NCBI RefSeq assembly: GCF_001591445.1
Contig: NZ_BCUX01000012.1
Location: 62,001 to 126,000, forward strand
DNA: 64,000 bases
Direction of reading: 5' to 3'
DNA from: Neobacillus drentensis NBRC 102427
GTDB lineage: Bacteria > Bacillota > Bacilli > Bacillales > Cytobacillaceae
Shown: in pieces, positions 8,572-16,822 of the stretch
Numbering within the stretch: the stretch's first letter is position 1
How the letters are laid out: each line of letters opens with the position of its first letter
Program-made: the position numbers and the translations under genes
Notes under the pieces: model-generated
What the model was told of the DNA's origin: nothing
Databases searched by the model: none
The model's input: the letters and a program-made list of their open reading frames with translations, nothing else

Positions 8572-9534
8572 ATGGCGGTCATCGAGAAAATCAGCAACTT
8601 TGCTGGGAAAACATTTACTTTATGGGTTTTAATTTTTGCAGTAATTGCTTATCTTACTCCTGGTAACTTTGTGTGGCTAGGAGGCTACATTGTTCCTCTA
8701 TTAGGGATTGTTATGTTTGGAATGGGACTGACACTGGAGTTATCGGATTTTAAAGAGGTATTTAGAAAACCAAAAGAAGTGGCACTTGGGGTGATCGGAC
8801 ACTTTATCATCATGCCGCTACTTGCTTTTTTATTGGCAGTCGGACTCCATTTACCGCAAGAAGTCGCTGTGGGTGTCATTTTAGTAGGATGCTGCCCAAG
8901 CGGAACGGCTTCCAATGTGATGGTGTTTCTAGCAAGAGGAAATGTGGCACTTGCAGTTGCAATTGCCTCTGTTTCTACGATTCTAGCACCAATTGTGACA
9001 CCATTGCTCATTCTTCTGTTTGCCAGTAAGTGGGTTGATGTTAGTGTTGCTTCCTTATTCCTTTCAATTGTACAAGTTGTCATTGTTCCATTAGCGCTTG
9101 GATTTATCATTAAAAGGTTCTTTGGAAAACAAGCGCGGGCCGGTGCAAAAGCATTACCGCTTGTTTCTGTTATTGCAATTGTGTTAATTGTATCAGCTGT
9201 TGTAGCAGGCAGTGCTGACAGGATTGCGCAAACGGGCCTGCTTATTTTTGGTGTGGTCATCCTTCATAATTTACTAGGGTTCTTAATTGGCTTTTTCTTT
9301 GCCCGTTTATGTGGAATGGATCTAGCAAAACAAAAGGCTGTTGCAATGGAAGTTGGCATGCAGAATTCCGGTTTGGGAGTTGCAATCGCTACGGCCCATT
9401 TCTCGCCTTTAGCTGCCGTACCAAGTGCGATTTTCAGTGTGTGGCATAATTTATCCGGTTCCGTTCTAGCCAATCTTTTCAGCCGAATGAAAGAAAAAGA
9501 CCAAACTGAACAAAGTATCAAAAAGGCCGTCTGA
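8572..9534 (+). CDS. Bile acid:sodium symporter (BASS) family transporter
   Basis: The 320-residue protein has about nine or ten hydrophobic helices and two family features: the GCCPSGTASNVM stretch in the fourth helix region and the paired EVGMQNSGLGVAIA stretch near residues 260-275, both forming the crossover substrate site in BASS transporters. Relatives in bacteria move bile acids, pantoate or other organic anions with Na+. The substrate here is unknown. It has its own RBS (GGGGG) and lies downstream of the aromatic operon terminator, so a role in that pathway is possible but unproven. Confidence 0.87.
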   Translation: MAVIEKISNFAGKTFTLWVLIFAVIAYLTPGNFVWLGGYIVPLLGIVMFGMGLTLELSDFKEVFRKPKEVALGVIGHFIIMPLLAFLLAVGLHLPQEVAVGVILVGCCPSGTASNVMVFLARGNVALAVAIASVSTILAPIVTPLLILLFASKWVDVSVASLFLSIVQVVIVPLALGFIIKRFFGKQARAGAKALPLVSVIAIVLIVSAVVAGSADRIAQTGLLIFGVVILHNLLGFLIGFFFARLCGMDLAKQKAVAMEVGMQNSGLGVAIATAHFSPLAAVPSAIFSVWHNLSGSVLANLFSRMKEKDQTEQSIKKAV

Positions 9535-9539
9535 CCTGA

Positions 9540-9572
9540 AAACCACCCTTCGAATCGCAGGGTGGTTTTTGC
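9540..9572 (+). terminator. Terminator after the BASS transporter gene
   Basis: AACCACCCT and AGGGTGGTT form a perfect 9-bp stem followed by TTTTT, immediately after the stop codon. Confidence 0.9.
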
Positions 9573-9704
9573 ATTTTTGCTTAAGTTCTATGATGATGCG
9601 CCGATTGTTTGTGATCTTTTAGAAAAACATTCAGACAAAGGCACCTTTTCCCCAAAAGCCTGAAGGATCAATATCTTTTGAAAAAAGATTTCATTTAATG
9701 TGAA

Positions 9705-9740
9705 AGGACACCATCTAACAATAAGGATGGTGTCCTCTTT
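9705..9740. terminator. Bidirectional terminator before the GMC gene end
   Basis: AGGACACCAT and ATGGTGTCCT form a perfect 10-bp stem. It follows a short in-frame stretch of about 25 codons (9591-9665) that looks like the tail of a lost gene, and it precedes the 3' end of the minus-strand GMC oxidoreductase gene. Confidence 0.8.
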
Positions 9741-9758
9741 AGATAAATTCTTTTAAGG

Positions 9759-11204
9759 TCAACCTGAATGACGGACAATATGGTCCGCTAATCTTATCGC
9801 CAAAGCGGATCCTGTTAGTGTAGGGCCAGCGGCAGTGAGAGTAGGGAGAACACTGTTATCAGCCACAAATAGACCTTGAACTCCATGTATTTGCCCATGA
9901 CGATTTGTGGTTGAAGTCGCTGGATCATCACCCATTCTGCATGTACATGCTTCATGCATATCTGATCCAGGTGGTCGAAGTACCAAGGAAGATTCATCAA
10001 GAGTCACTCCCATGGCAGCTGCGGATTTTCTAATTCCTTGTGCAACTTGAGTGGCTGTTTGCCGGTCTTTGCTGCTTAGAGAATATTGAACTTGGAATTC
10101 TGGTACACCGAATTCATCCTTTGCAGATGGATCAACATAAACTCTATTCTCAGCGCGAGGCTCAACTCTTCCAAAAGCAGCGTAGACAACCATAAGATTA
10201 TCTCTATAAGCCTTATCTTCAAATTGCTGGTAGGAAAAAAATTGATCAGGTCCAAGAATCTGAATTTGATAAGGATCCTCATTTGTCTCAAATTTCAAAA
10301 TAGCTAGATTGCCAAGTTTATCAGAGAATTGTCTTCGACTTATGGTACCTATACCAATGATGGACACATGCCCTGTTAAATAACGTCCAATCGCAGGTCC
10401 TTGAATTCCAGAACTTAGTAATATTCGGGGAGTCTCTAAAGTACTCGCAGACAATACCACATTTTTTGCCCGAATGGTATGTGCTTTCTTGTCTAGAGAA
10501 ATCACTTCGACGCCAACGACCTTCTTATTCTCAACAATTACTCGAGAGGCATTGGCATTTAATCCAAGATCATATGGACGATCAAATTGGGCTGCAGCCA
10601 ATGCGTTGATTGAACTATACCAAGGATTGGAATGGACCTCACCTTGATGAGAAGCTGTCATATCAAAAGCCAATGGCATATCTTTTGCTTCCAGAATACC
10701 ATGTGAATGGAGTCGCTTTAAAAGAACATTTTGCATAGAAGAGCCTTTTGCAAAAGACCTTGTAGTATGCATTAGCTTCTCTGCCATCCTATAATACACA
10801 TCTAATTCTTGGTGATGAATGGGCCATTTATTCAGTTCGGATTGAATAGGTCTTGGCGTTGCTGCATTCCAAAACAGCGACCTGCCTCCAAGGGCGTATA
10901 TCATTCGTGCTCCTGAGAATTGAGGTACACGCTTTTCGAAAGTCGTTGAATTATCTGGCAGAAGTTGATCACGTGCAGTATTTACATTCTGTGTGGGGAT
11001 ATTAAGAGAGTGGGAGTGAAATAATTTATCCCCTTTGTCAATAATCCCAATCTTTTTAGCACCTTGACTTTTCCACAATTCACACAAGCGGTACAGGGTT
11101 GCCCCTCCGCCAGGACCAGTCCCCACGATGAGCACATCGTATTCTGTCCTAGACATTTCTTCAATGGTCTTAGTCGGAATCCAATTATTTTTATATTTCA
11201 CCAT
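9759..11204 (-). CDS. GMC-family FAD-dependent oxidoreductase
   Basis: The 481-residue protein has the N-terminal FAD Rossmann motif GTGPGG at 28-33 and the GMC C-terminal region: HEACTCRMG (the family's HxxGTCRMG active-site stretch, with Ala-Cys for Gly at the third position) and GLFVADNSVLPT followed by AGPTLTGSA in place of the usual NPTLT. GMC enzymes oxidise alcohols or sugars; this small bacterial form could act on a sugar, choline-like alcohol or another metabolite. The start was chosen at the ATG at 11204; an in-frame TTG four codons upstream is possible. It is a single gene with its own terminator, and its neighbours give no pathway clue. Confidence 0.8.
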   Translation of the reverse strand: MVKYKNNWIPTKTIEEMSRTEYDVLIVGTGPGGGATLYRLCELWKSQGAKKIGIIDKGDKLFHSHSLNIPTQNVNTARDQLLPDNSTTFEKRVPQFSGARMIYALGGRSLFWNAATPRPIQSELNKWPIHHQELDVYYRMAEKLMHTTRSFAKGSSMQNVLLKRLHSHGILEAKDMPLAFDMTASHQGEVHSNPWYSSINALAAAQFDRPYDLGLNANASRVIVENKKVVGVEVISLDKKAHTIRAKNVVLSASTLETPRILLSSGIQGPAIGRYLTGHVSIIGIGTISRRQFSDKLGNLAILKFETNEDPYQIQILGPDQFFSYQQFEDKAYRDNLMVVYAAFGRVEPRAENRVYVDPSAKDEFGVPEFQVQYSLSSKDRQTATQVAQGIRKSAAAMGVTLDESSLVLRPPGSDMHEACTCRMGDDPATSTTNRHGQIHGVQGLFVADNSVLPTLTAAGPTLTGSALAIRLADHIVRHSG

Positions 11205-11534
11205 AGTTGACACCAACTTTCCATTTTACTATTTATCAGTAAAGGATATGCAGTACTGCTAATCCAAAATGTCAAATGGTATCAAAATAACTTGATACAA
11301 GGTAGTTTATATAAGACTAACTCGAAAGAATTGGAAGAGGCGGCTTTTGAATTAGTGAGATAATATAAGGAATTCAGCCTTTTCAATGGGGAGGACTTTT
11401 GGAATTTAAAACATCAAAAGTCCTCCATTATAATGTAATTGAGCACAATAATTGCTTGATAGTTTTTAATCCTAGAAACAAAATTGAAGCCGTTAATAAC
11501 TTTGAAGTTGAACCTCCCAGACGACATGTTTTAA
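11205..11534. other. Intergenic stretch between GMC gene and tRNA remnant
   Basis: No supported gene is seen. The region includes the promoter area of the minus-strand GMC gene and AT-rich DNA with a short GGGGAGGACTTTTG / CAAAAGTCCTCC inverted repeat near 11388-11424 that may be a terminator-like hairpin. Confidence 0.4.
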
Positions 11535-11584
11535 CTCAAAATCGTGTTCCGTAAGGATTGTCGGTTCGACCCCGACAATCGGTA
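11535..11584 (+). pseudogene. 3' part of a tRNA-Leu(CAA) remnant
   Basis: From 11535 the sequence reads as the 3' half of a class II tRNA: anticodon loop CTCAAAA (anticodon CAA), the 3' anticodon strand TCGTG, a short variable arm TCC-GTAA-GGA, a perfect T arm GTCGG-TTCGACC-CCGAC (11560-11576), and AATCGGTA as the acceptor strand. The matching 5' half (acceptor, D arm and 5' anticodon strand) is not recognisable upstream; only CAGACG at 11518-11523 resembles the end of a D arm. It is therefore a broken tRNA or the attachment-site scar left by an integrated element, not a functional tRNA. Confidence 0.65.
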
Positions 11585-11726
11585 TCTTTTGATTAATGAT
11601 GAAAATGAAGTCTACTGCTCACTCTTGTTCTTGAATGATGGATCAGGAGAAGGATTAGAATATTTTTCCTTAGACCATGCATACTATAAACATAATTTAA
11701 TGCAAATGCAGAAAGGGAAAGAGTCG

Positions 11727-13274
11727 ATGTCTTATTTTCTGAAGTTTTTAAGAGGAAAGCGCTCTTCTCGGTTCCATCAAACAAGCAATAATGCTAATCT
11801 TCAGAAAAAAAATATGGAAGATGATGTCCTGGACTCTGATTTATCCCACAATACAGAGAATCTCCAACTGCTATTTTCTCAAGCACCGGATTTAGTGATT
11901 CGTCGCTTTCCCATCGCAGCGAGTAAAACGGAGGCCGCTTTGGTGTACTTGCCCGGATTGACGGATAAAGATGCGATCCAAGATTATGTCCTAAAGCCAT
12001 TGATGCATAGCTCCTTCGATCCTAATAAGGAACTGCCAATCACAATAGGAAAGATCGAAATGGTTAATACATGGGGGCAGATCGAAAATGCGATTCTAGG
12101 AGGAGATAGCGTTTTATTGTTAAACGGGCAAATCACCGGGTATCAATTAGATACAAAAGGTTGGCCGCAAAGACAGCTTATTAATCCTCAAAATGAAATA
12201 TCTCTAAAAGGTGCGAATCAAGGATTTGTGGAAACAGGGAGTCAAAATATTGCCCTAATCCGCAGGTATATTCCCCATCAGGAATTAATATTAAAAGAGA
12301 TGACCGTCGGTATTCGAGGGAAAACAAAGGTTTCCCTTTTATATTTGGGAGATGTTGCTTCTGAAGACGTGCTAAGAGAACTGGAAATACGGATTCAAAA
12401 TATTACAGTGGACGCTATCATTAATACCGGCGAACTTATCGAGTTCATTGAAGACAATCCTTATTCACCCTTTCCGCAAATTATGTTGACTGAAAGACCT
12501 GATACAGCGGCAACTCAAATTCTTCAGGGGAGATTTGTGATTATTATGGATCGTTCTCCGAGTGTATTGATTGCTCCGACAAACTTTATCTCCTTTTTTC
12601 AATCTGTGGATGATTACGGTTCCCGTTGGTTAGTTTCTTCCTTTATCCGGGTAATGCGTTTTTTTGCCTTTATGATGGCCTTATTTTTGCCCGCCACTTA
12701 TGTTGCGTTTATTTCCTATAATTTTGAAGTTATCCCGATGGAACTTTTGCTTACTATTGCGGAATCAAGGATACAAGTTCCGTTCCCACCCGTGCTGGAA
12801 GCGGTGATTATGGAAATGATCCTGGAGTTGATGAGGGAAGCGGCACTAAGGCTTCCGACTCCGATTGGTCAGACCATTGGCATTGTGGGCGGCATTATCA
12901 TTGGGCAGGCAGCTGTTCAGGTGGGAATTGTCAGCAACATAATGATTATTGTCGTTGCTGTTACAGCCATCGCTTCCTATAACATCCCTAATTATGATAT
13001 GAGTTCGTCCATTAGACTATTAAGATTTCCAATGATGTTATCTGCTGCCATGTTTGGAGTTGTAGGGATTGTGGTAGGGTGGATGACCATAGTTGGCCAC
13101 CTGGTTAGTCTTGAATCATTAGGTACACCCTATGGAACTCCTCTAGCTCCATTCCGATTTGCTGATATGAAGGATGCGTTTCTGCGCTTTCCTTTATGGG
13201 CAATGAAAAGCCGCCCCAAAGGCACCGGGGCTATTCCAACTATTCGACAAGGTCGAAATCGCACGAAAAGGTGA
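11727..13274 (+). CDS. GerA-family germinant receptor subunit A (spore germination)
   Basis: The 515-residue protein has a soluble N-terminal domain (about 1-290) and a membrane domain with several hydrophobic helices (about 305-500), the layout of GerAA/GerBA/GerKA proteins in the spore inner membrane. The stretch PTNFISFFQSVDDY before the first helix is typical of the family. The open frame extends 61 codons further upstream, through the tRNA remnant, but the ATG at 11727 has a GAAAGGGA-type RBS and gives normal family length, so that start was chosen. It is the first gene of an A-B-C operon. The germinant is unknown. Confidence 0.9.
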   Translation: MSYFLKFLRGKRSSRFHQTSNNANLQKKNMEDDVLDSDLSHNTENLQLLFSQAPDLVIRRFPIAASKTEAALVYLPGLTDKDAIQDYVLKPLMHSSFDPNKELPITIGKIEMVNTWGQIENAILGGDSVLLLNGQITGYQLDTKGWPQRQLINPQNEISLKGANQGFVETGSQNIALIRRYIPHQELILKEMTVGIRGKTKVSLLYLGDVASEDVLRELEIRIQNITVDAIINTGELIEFIEDNPYSPFPQIMLTERPDTAATQILQGRFVIIMDRSPSVLIAPTNFISFFQSVDDYGSRWLVSSFIRVMRFFAFMMALFLPATYVAFISYNFEVIPMELLLTIAESRIQVPFPPVLEAVIMEMILELMREAALRLPTPIGQTIGIVGGIIIGQAAVQVGIVSNIMIIVVAVTAIASYNIPNYDMSSSIRLLRFPMMLSAAMFGVVGIVVGWMTIVGHLVSLESLGTPYGTPLAPFRFADMKDAFLRFPLWAMKSRPKGTGAIPTIRQGRNRTKR

Positions 13275-13278
13275 AACG

Positions 13279-14379
13279 ATGAAAAAATATGCCTATAATG
13301 AAATCACTCTCATGCAGTATATCTTTTTGATTAATGGGGCGCAGGTGGCGACGGGTGTTCTAGCTCTCCCGCGTATACTTGCGGAAAAAGCTGGGACAGA
13401 TGGTTGGATCGCTATTCCGATTGGATGGTTTTTCTCCGTTGTTGCGAGTATTTTTTTAGTTAAAACGGCCGAAAGATACCCAGATGACACCCTTTTCGAA
13501 ATTCTTATCCGATTATTCGGAAAAATAGTTGGGAAAGTAGCCATCATCGTTTACATGGTGTACTTTGCTTTTTACGCTTGGATCATTTTTGTGAACGGCA
13601 GTCTATATATCAAGGCATGGTTTCTGCCTAAAACCCCAAGTTACATCATTTTACTTTTATTTTCGATTCCTACTTTTTTCGTTGCCCGTAACGGGATTCG
13701 TGTCCTAGGCAGATATTCTGAGCTGTCTTTTTACATGGTCATTTGGATTCCTTTGTTTTTCTTGATACCGCTCAGGGATGGGACTTGGCTGCATCTTCTT
13801 CCGATACTTAAAGAAGGATGGAAACCAGTATTATCAGCTGTACCGACCACTGTTTTTTCCTTTTTGGGATTTGAAGTCGCGTTCTTTTTGTACCCCTTTT
13901 TACAAAAAAAGCAGCATGCGGTTCTCGGAATCACGATTGCGAACACCTTAACGATGTTGTTTTATGTATTTGTAACGATAGTCTGCTTTGTCTATTTTAG
14001 CCCCGATGGGATTATCGATTTTAATCAGCCCGTTCTGTATTTACTTAAGCTAATTGAATTCCGTTTTTTAGAGCGTTTTGACATGGTTATATTGGCTGTT
14101 TATCTGATTGTTGTTTCTACAGCCTGGATGCCTTGCGTATATCTTGCAACCTTTTGTTCTAGTCAATTGCTTGGAAAACAGGATCACAGCCAGCACGTCA
14201 TTATTTTATTATTGATCATTATTGGATTGGTCTTTTGGCGTGAGCCTACTTGGAATGAATCGGAAAAATTCCAGCAAATGTTTGTCAAAGGAGGGCTGCA
14301 ATTGGCATTCGTAGCTCCTCCCTTTTTATGGATCTATAGCTGGATATATGAAAAGTTGCGTCGGAGGGTAAGACATTGA
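13279..14379 (+). CDS. GerB-family germinant receptor subunit B (APC-type permease)
   Basis: The 366-residue integral membrane protein has about ten hydrophobic helices and belongs to the spore-germination permease family within the APC superfamily. The N-terminal stretch QYIFLINGAQVATGVLALPR is characteristic. The B subunit is thought to bind the germinant, usually an amino acid or related nutrient, in the spore inner membrane. It starts four bases after the A-subunit stop and overlaps the C-subunit gene by four bases, so the three proteins are made together. Confidence 0.92.
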   Translation: MKKYAYNEITLMQYIFLINGAQVATGVLALPRILAEKAGTDGWIAIPIGWFFSVVASIFLVKTAERYPDDTLFEILIRLFGKIVGKVAIIVYMVYFAFYAWIIFVNGSLYIKAWFLPKTPSYIILLLFSIPTFFVARNGIRVLGRYSELSFYMVIWIPLFFLIPLRDGTWLHLLPILKEGWKPVLSAVPTTVFSFLGFEVAFFLYPFLQKKQHAVLGITIANTLTMLFYVFVTIVCFVYFSPDGIIDFNQPVLYLLKLIEFRFLERFDMVILAVYLIVVSTAWMPCVYLATFCSSQLLGKQDHSQHVIILLLIIIGLVFWREPTWNESEKFQQMFVKGGLQLAFVAPPFLWIYSWIYEKLRRRVRH

Positions 14380-15479
14380 AAAGGAAGATACTACTTTGCC
14401 TATCGCTCTTGGCTATGATGATGACGGGATGCGTGGACCAGATAAATGTTGAAGATGTCACTCTGTCACTTATACTAGGTTTAGACTTGGATGAGGATGA
14501 TCATTTAGTAGTGTACATGTCAAGTCCGGTGTTTAATAAAGAAGCAAAGGTAAAAGAAGAGAAAGTCGAAGTGAAAGCTGTTACGATTCGCGATTCCAGG
14601 GAACTGTTTGATATGACGGTAATGGCTTTAACTTCGGGAAGCAAAACGCAATTAATCTTAGTCGGGAAAAAGCTGTTAAAACGAAAAAATTGGATTGATT
14701 ATATTGATCCCTTCTTTCGGGACCCCAAAAATACCGTAACCACACGCGTTGTCGCCATAGACGGGCCTGTTTCTGATGTCATTTTCTTTAGGCCGAAAGA
14801 CAAGCCGCGTCTCCCTTTGTATTTAACCAATTTAGTGGAAACGGACTACAGAAGAAATATCACAGTAAAAACGACCATTCAAGAGTTCCGTAAGCAAACG
14901 ATGGAAAAAGGGATGACAGCAAGCATCACCGAAATGAAAAAAGACCACAAAATCATGTTGACCGGAACGGCTCTGCTGGATGAACAGAGTAGATATAAGT
15001 TAAGCATAAAACCGCATGAAAACAAATTATTACGCATCCTGCAGCATAAAACAAAAGGTGATTTCCCATTTACCATTTCAGTCCCTCTGGAATCGAATGG
15101 ACGGGATAAATATTGGATCAGCTTTAGTACGCCGAACGTCAAGGTAAAAACAAAGGTAAGGTATGACGGTCATTTTATTTTTGACACAGACGTAAAAATG
15201 AGAATTGCCATTACAGAACGGCTTTTTCCATTCAATGTAAGGAAGGACACAGCGAAACTGCAAAAGAGTATAGAAACGAAACTGCAAGCCGATTTCGAGC
15301 GCTTAATAAAAAAAACACAAACCGCCACCATTGACCCGTTTGGATATGGGATTTATGCGAGAGCCTATACGTATCCCGAGTGGAAAAAAGTCCAAAATCA
15401 ATGGGGGAAAGCCTTTTCGAAGGCTGATTTAAACGTCAAGGTACATGTAACCATTGGCGGAATGGGAACGATTAAGTAA
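14376..15479 (+). CDS. Ger(x)C-family germinant receptor lipoprotein subunit
   Basis: The 367-residue protein begins with a lipoprotein signal peptide whose lipobox ends at Cys19 (MMTGC), followed by the multi-domain GerC fold. It would be lipid-anchored at the outer face of the spore inner membrane and complete the A-B-C receptor. It uses a TTG start in a TTGA overlap with the preceding gene; the GGAGG at 14363-14367 supports that start. The family length is normal. Confidence 0.9.
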   Translation: MKRKILLCLSLLAMMMTGCVDQINVEDVTLSLILGLDLDEDDHLVVYMSSPVFNKEAKVKEEKVEVKAVTIRDSRELFDMTVMALTSGSKTQLILVGKKLLKRKNWIDYIDPFFRDPKNTVTTRVVAIDGPVSDVIFFRPKDKPRLPLYLTNLVETDYRRNITVKTTIQEFRKQTMEKGMTASITEMKKDHKIMLTGTALLDEQSRYKLSIKPHENKLLRILQHKTKGDFPFTISVPLESNGRDKYWISFSTPNVKVKTKVRYDGHFIFDTDVKMRIAITERLFPFNVRKDTAKLQKSIETKLQADFERLIKKTQTATIDPFGYGIYARAYTYPEWKKVQNQWGKAFSKADLNVKVHVTIGGMGTIK

Positions 15480-15504
15480 CACGGGCCAATGATATTCTAT
15501 TTAA

Positions 15505-15552
15505 AAAAGGCTATTCTTTTTGTGAATGATTAAATAAAGAATAGCTTTTTGG
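15505..15552 (+). terminator. Terminator of the germination operon
   Basis: AAAGGCTATTCTTT pairs with AAAGAATAGCTTTTT around a loop of about 16 bases, ending in a T-run just after the gerC-type gene. Confidence 0.85.
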
Positions 15553-15847
15553 TTATGGTGCATCAGTTCCGGCAAATTCTGGTTTCATAATAGAACCCAA
15601 ATCCACAAAATTTGATAATTGGTGATTCGCTTTACCTCGCCAATCTCGATATCGTAGAAGTGCAGAGGATGCGGGTTTTCTCCTACATCCAACGCAAAGG
15701 ACAAGGTGATGAAAAGGTGTCATAAAATAATCACATTCTTATGAAAAACATATGACCTTTTTCTTCATTAGAACTGGAAAAATGATTCTTTAATGATTGT
15801 AGAAGAAATTGATACTTTTTATGAGAATCAAAATTCCGGAACACGCT

Positions 15848-15873
15848 GGGGGTCAGGTACCGTTTTTAGGCAC
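15848..15873 (+). repeat. Dispersed GGTCAGG-type repeat, left copy flanking the nrd operon
   Basis: This 26-base stretch (GGGGGTCAGGTACCG then TTTTTAGGCAC) matches the reverse complement of 20413-20438 at 23 of 26 positions. The two inverted copies enclose the riboswitch-nrd-dut unit. It belongs to the family of GGGGTCAGGCACC elements seen at several other gaps in the window. Confidence 0.7.
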
Positions 15874-15959
15874 CGGTAAGTATTTATAGATTTACTTTCT
15901 ACTTGGAGGATGGTACACTTAATTCTATTAAAAAAACAATATATTGTATTCGTTTTATA

Positions 15960-16125
15960 CAAGGTACTACTATATGTAGTTTAATAGGGAAGTTCGGTGT
16001 GATGCCGACGCTGTCCCCGCAACTGTGAAGCTGACGATGATTCAAAGCCACTATGCATTCGCATGGGAAGGGAATCAGAGAATGAAGCGAAGCCAGGAGA
16101 CCTGCCTATATAAAACAGATTTATC
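15960..16125 (+). promoter_or_regulatory. Cobalamin (B12) riboswitch controlling the nrd operon
   Basis: The region contains the hallmarks of a cobalamin aptamer: GGGAAG..GGTG near 15986-16000, GCCGACGCTGTCCCCGCAACTGT at about 16004-16026, and the conserved B12 box AGCCAGGAGACCTGCC at 16091-16106. A strong intrinsic terminator follows at 16190-16219. In such leaders adenosylcobalamin binding favours termination. It would shut off this B12-independent reductase when B12 is present and a B12-dependent class II reductase can work. The short open frame that overlaps the aptamer is not considered a gene. Confidence 0.9.
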
Positions 16126-16189
16126 ATTTCTTCGGGGATTGAGGAATGGAGACGTAACCATTTTTTTATTTCTGAACGTTTCCATTTTA

Positions 16190-16219
16190 GGCTATCTCAC
16201 TCGCAGAGATAGCCTTTTT
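16190..16219 (+). terminator. Riboswitch expression-platform terminator
   Basis: GGCTATCTC and GAGATAGCC form a perfect 9-bp stem with a 7-base loop and a T-run (16215-16219), located between the B12 aptamer and the first nrd gene. Confidence 0.9.
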
Positions 16220-16241
16220 ATTTTACGAAAAGAGGGATTAT

Positions 16242-16466
16242 ATGAAACTTTATACGAAAACCATCTGCCCCAAATGCCTTTGGGTAAAATCCGAATTACA
16301 ACGTGCCGGGCTTGAAGCAGACATAATTAACATTGATCAAGATGAACAAGCAAAGCAAACGATCATGGAAGCAGGCTTTTTAAGTGTTCCTGTTCTTGAA
16401 ATCGAAGGAAAGTTGATAGGTGATGTAAAGGAAGTTATTTCCAAAATTGAGCTGATTGCACAATGA
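16242..16466 (+). CDS. nrdH: NrdH-type glutaredoxin-like reductant
   Basis: The 74-residue thioredoxin-fold protein has a Cys-Pro-Lys-Cys redox motif (Cys9-Cys12) and a Ser-Val-cisPro stretch at 48-50. NrdH proteins reduce the C-terminal cysteines of class Ib ribonucleotide reductase using thioredoxin reductase. It is the first gene after the B12 riboswitch and overlaps nrdI by four bases, which supports this role over a general glutaredoxin. Confidence 0.88.
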   Translation: MKLYTKTICPKCLWVKSELQRAGLEADIINIDQDEQAKQTIMEAGFLSVPVLEIEGKLIGDVKEVISKIELIAQ

Positions 16467-16822
16467 TTGTTTATGCTAGTCGAACGGGCAATGTACGATA
16501 TATTGCATCCAAATTAAAGGCAGAGCCTATTGAAATTTCTGAAGAATTAATGTTGAAAAAGCCTTACCTACTTATTACTTATACAGATGGGCTAGGTGAT
16601 ATTCCTGAAAAGGTTGCTCGTTTTTTAGAACAAAATGCGAAATTTTGTAAAGGTGTAGTTGTTAGTGGTAATAGTAACTTCGGTCATACGGTATTTGGCG
16701 GTGCTGGCGAAAAAATTGCAGCGACGTATCATATACCCCTAGTACGTAAATTAGATTTACGGGGATATCAAGTCGATTATGAGGCGATTCAACAGTTTTA
16801 TGAAACGAGGGTGTCGGGATGA
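16463..16822 (+). CDS. nrdI: NrdI flavodoxin-like activator of class Ib ribonucleotide reductase
   Basis: The 119-residue flavodoxin-like protein has the FMN phosphate loop region ASRTGNVRYIA near residues 5-15 and the GNSNFG stretch near 73-78 typical of NrdI. It supplies the oxidant (superoxide/peroxide) used to assemble the dimanganese-tyrosyl radical cofactor of NrdF. It lies between nrdH and nrdE with four-base overlaps on both sides, indicating coupled translation. Confidence 0.93.
   Translation: MIVYASRTGNVRYIASKLKAEPIEISEELMLKKPYLLITYTDGLGDIPEKVARFLEQNAKFCKGVVVSGNSNFGHTVFGGAGEKIAATYHIPLVRKLDLRGYQVDYEAIQQFYETRVSG

Noticed and set aside
8685-9260. 191-codon antisense open frame within the BASS gene
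   Set aside because: Shadow of a real membrane-protein gene; no RBS and low-complexity Thr/Ala/Pro composition typical of antisense frames.
9591-9665. About 25-codon coding-like tail after the BASS terminator
   Set aside because: Too short to assign and without a start; mentioned only as a possible remnant in the terminator entry.
11544-11726. Upstream extension of the GerA-type protein by 61 codons
   Set aside because: The extension runs through the tRNA remnant, has no RBS and exceeds family length; the ATG at 11727 fits better.
16025-16315. 96-codon open frame overlapping the start of nrdH
   Set aside because: It lies across the B12 aptamer and its terminator, and its composition follows the RNA structure; it is not a gene.
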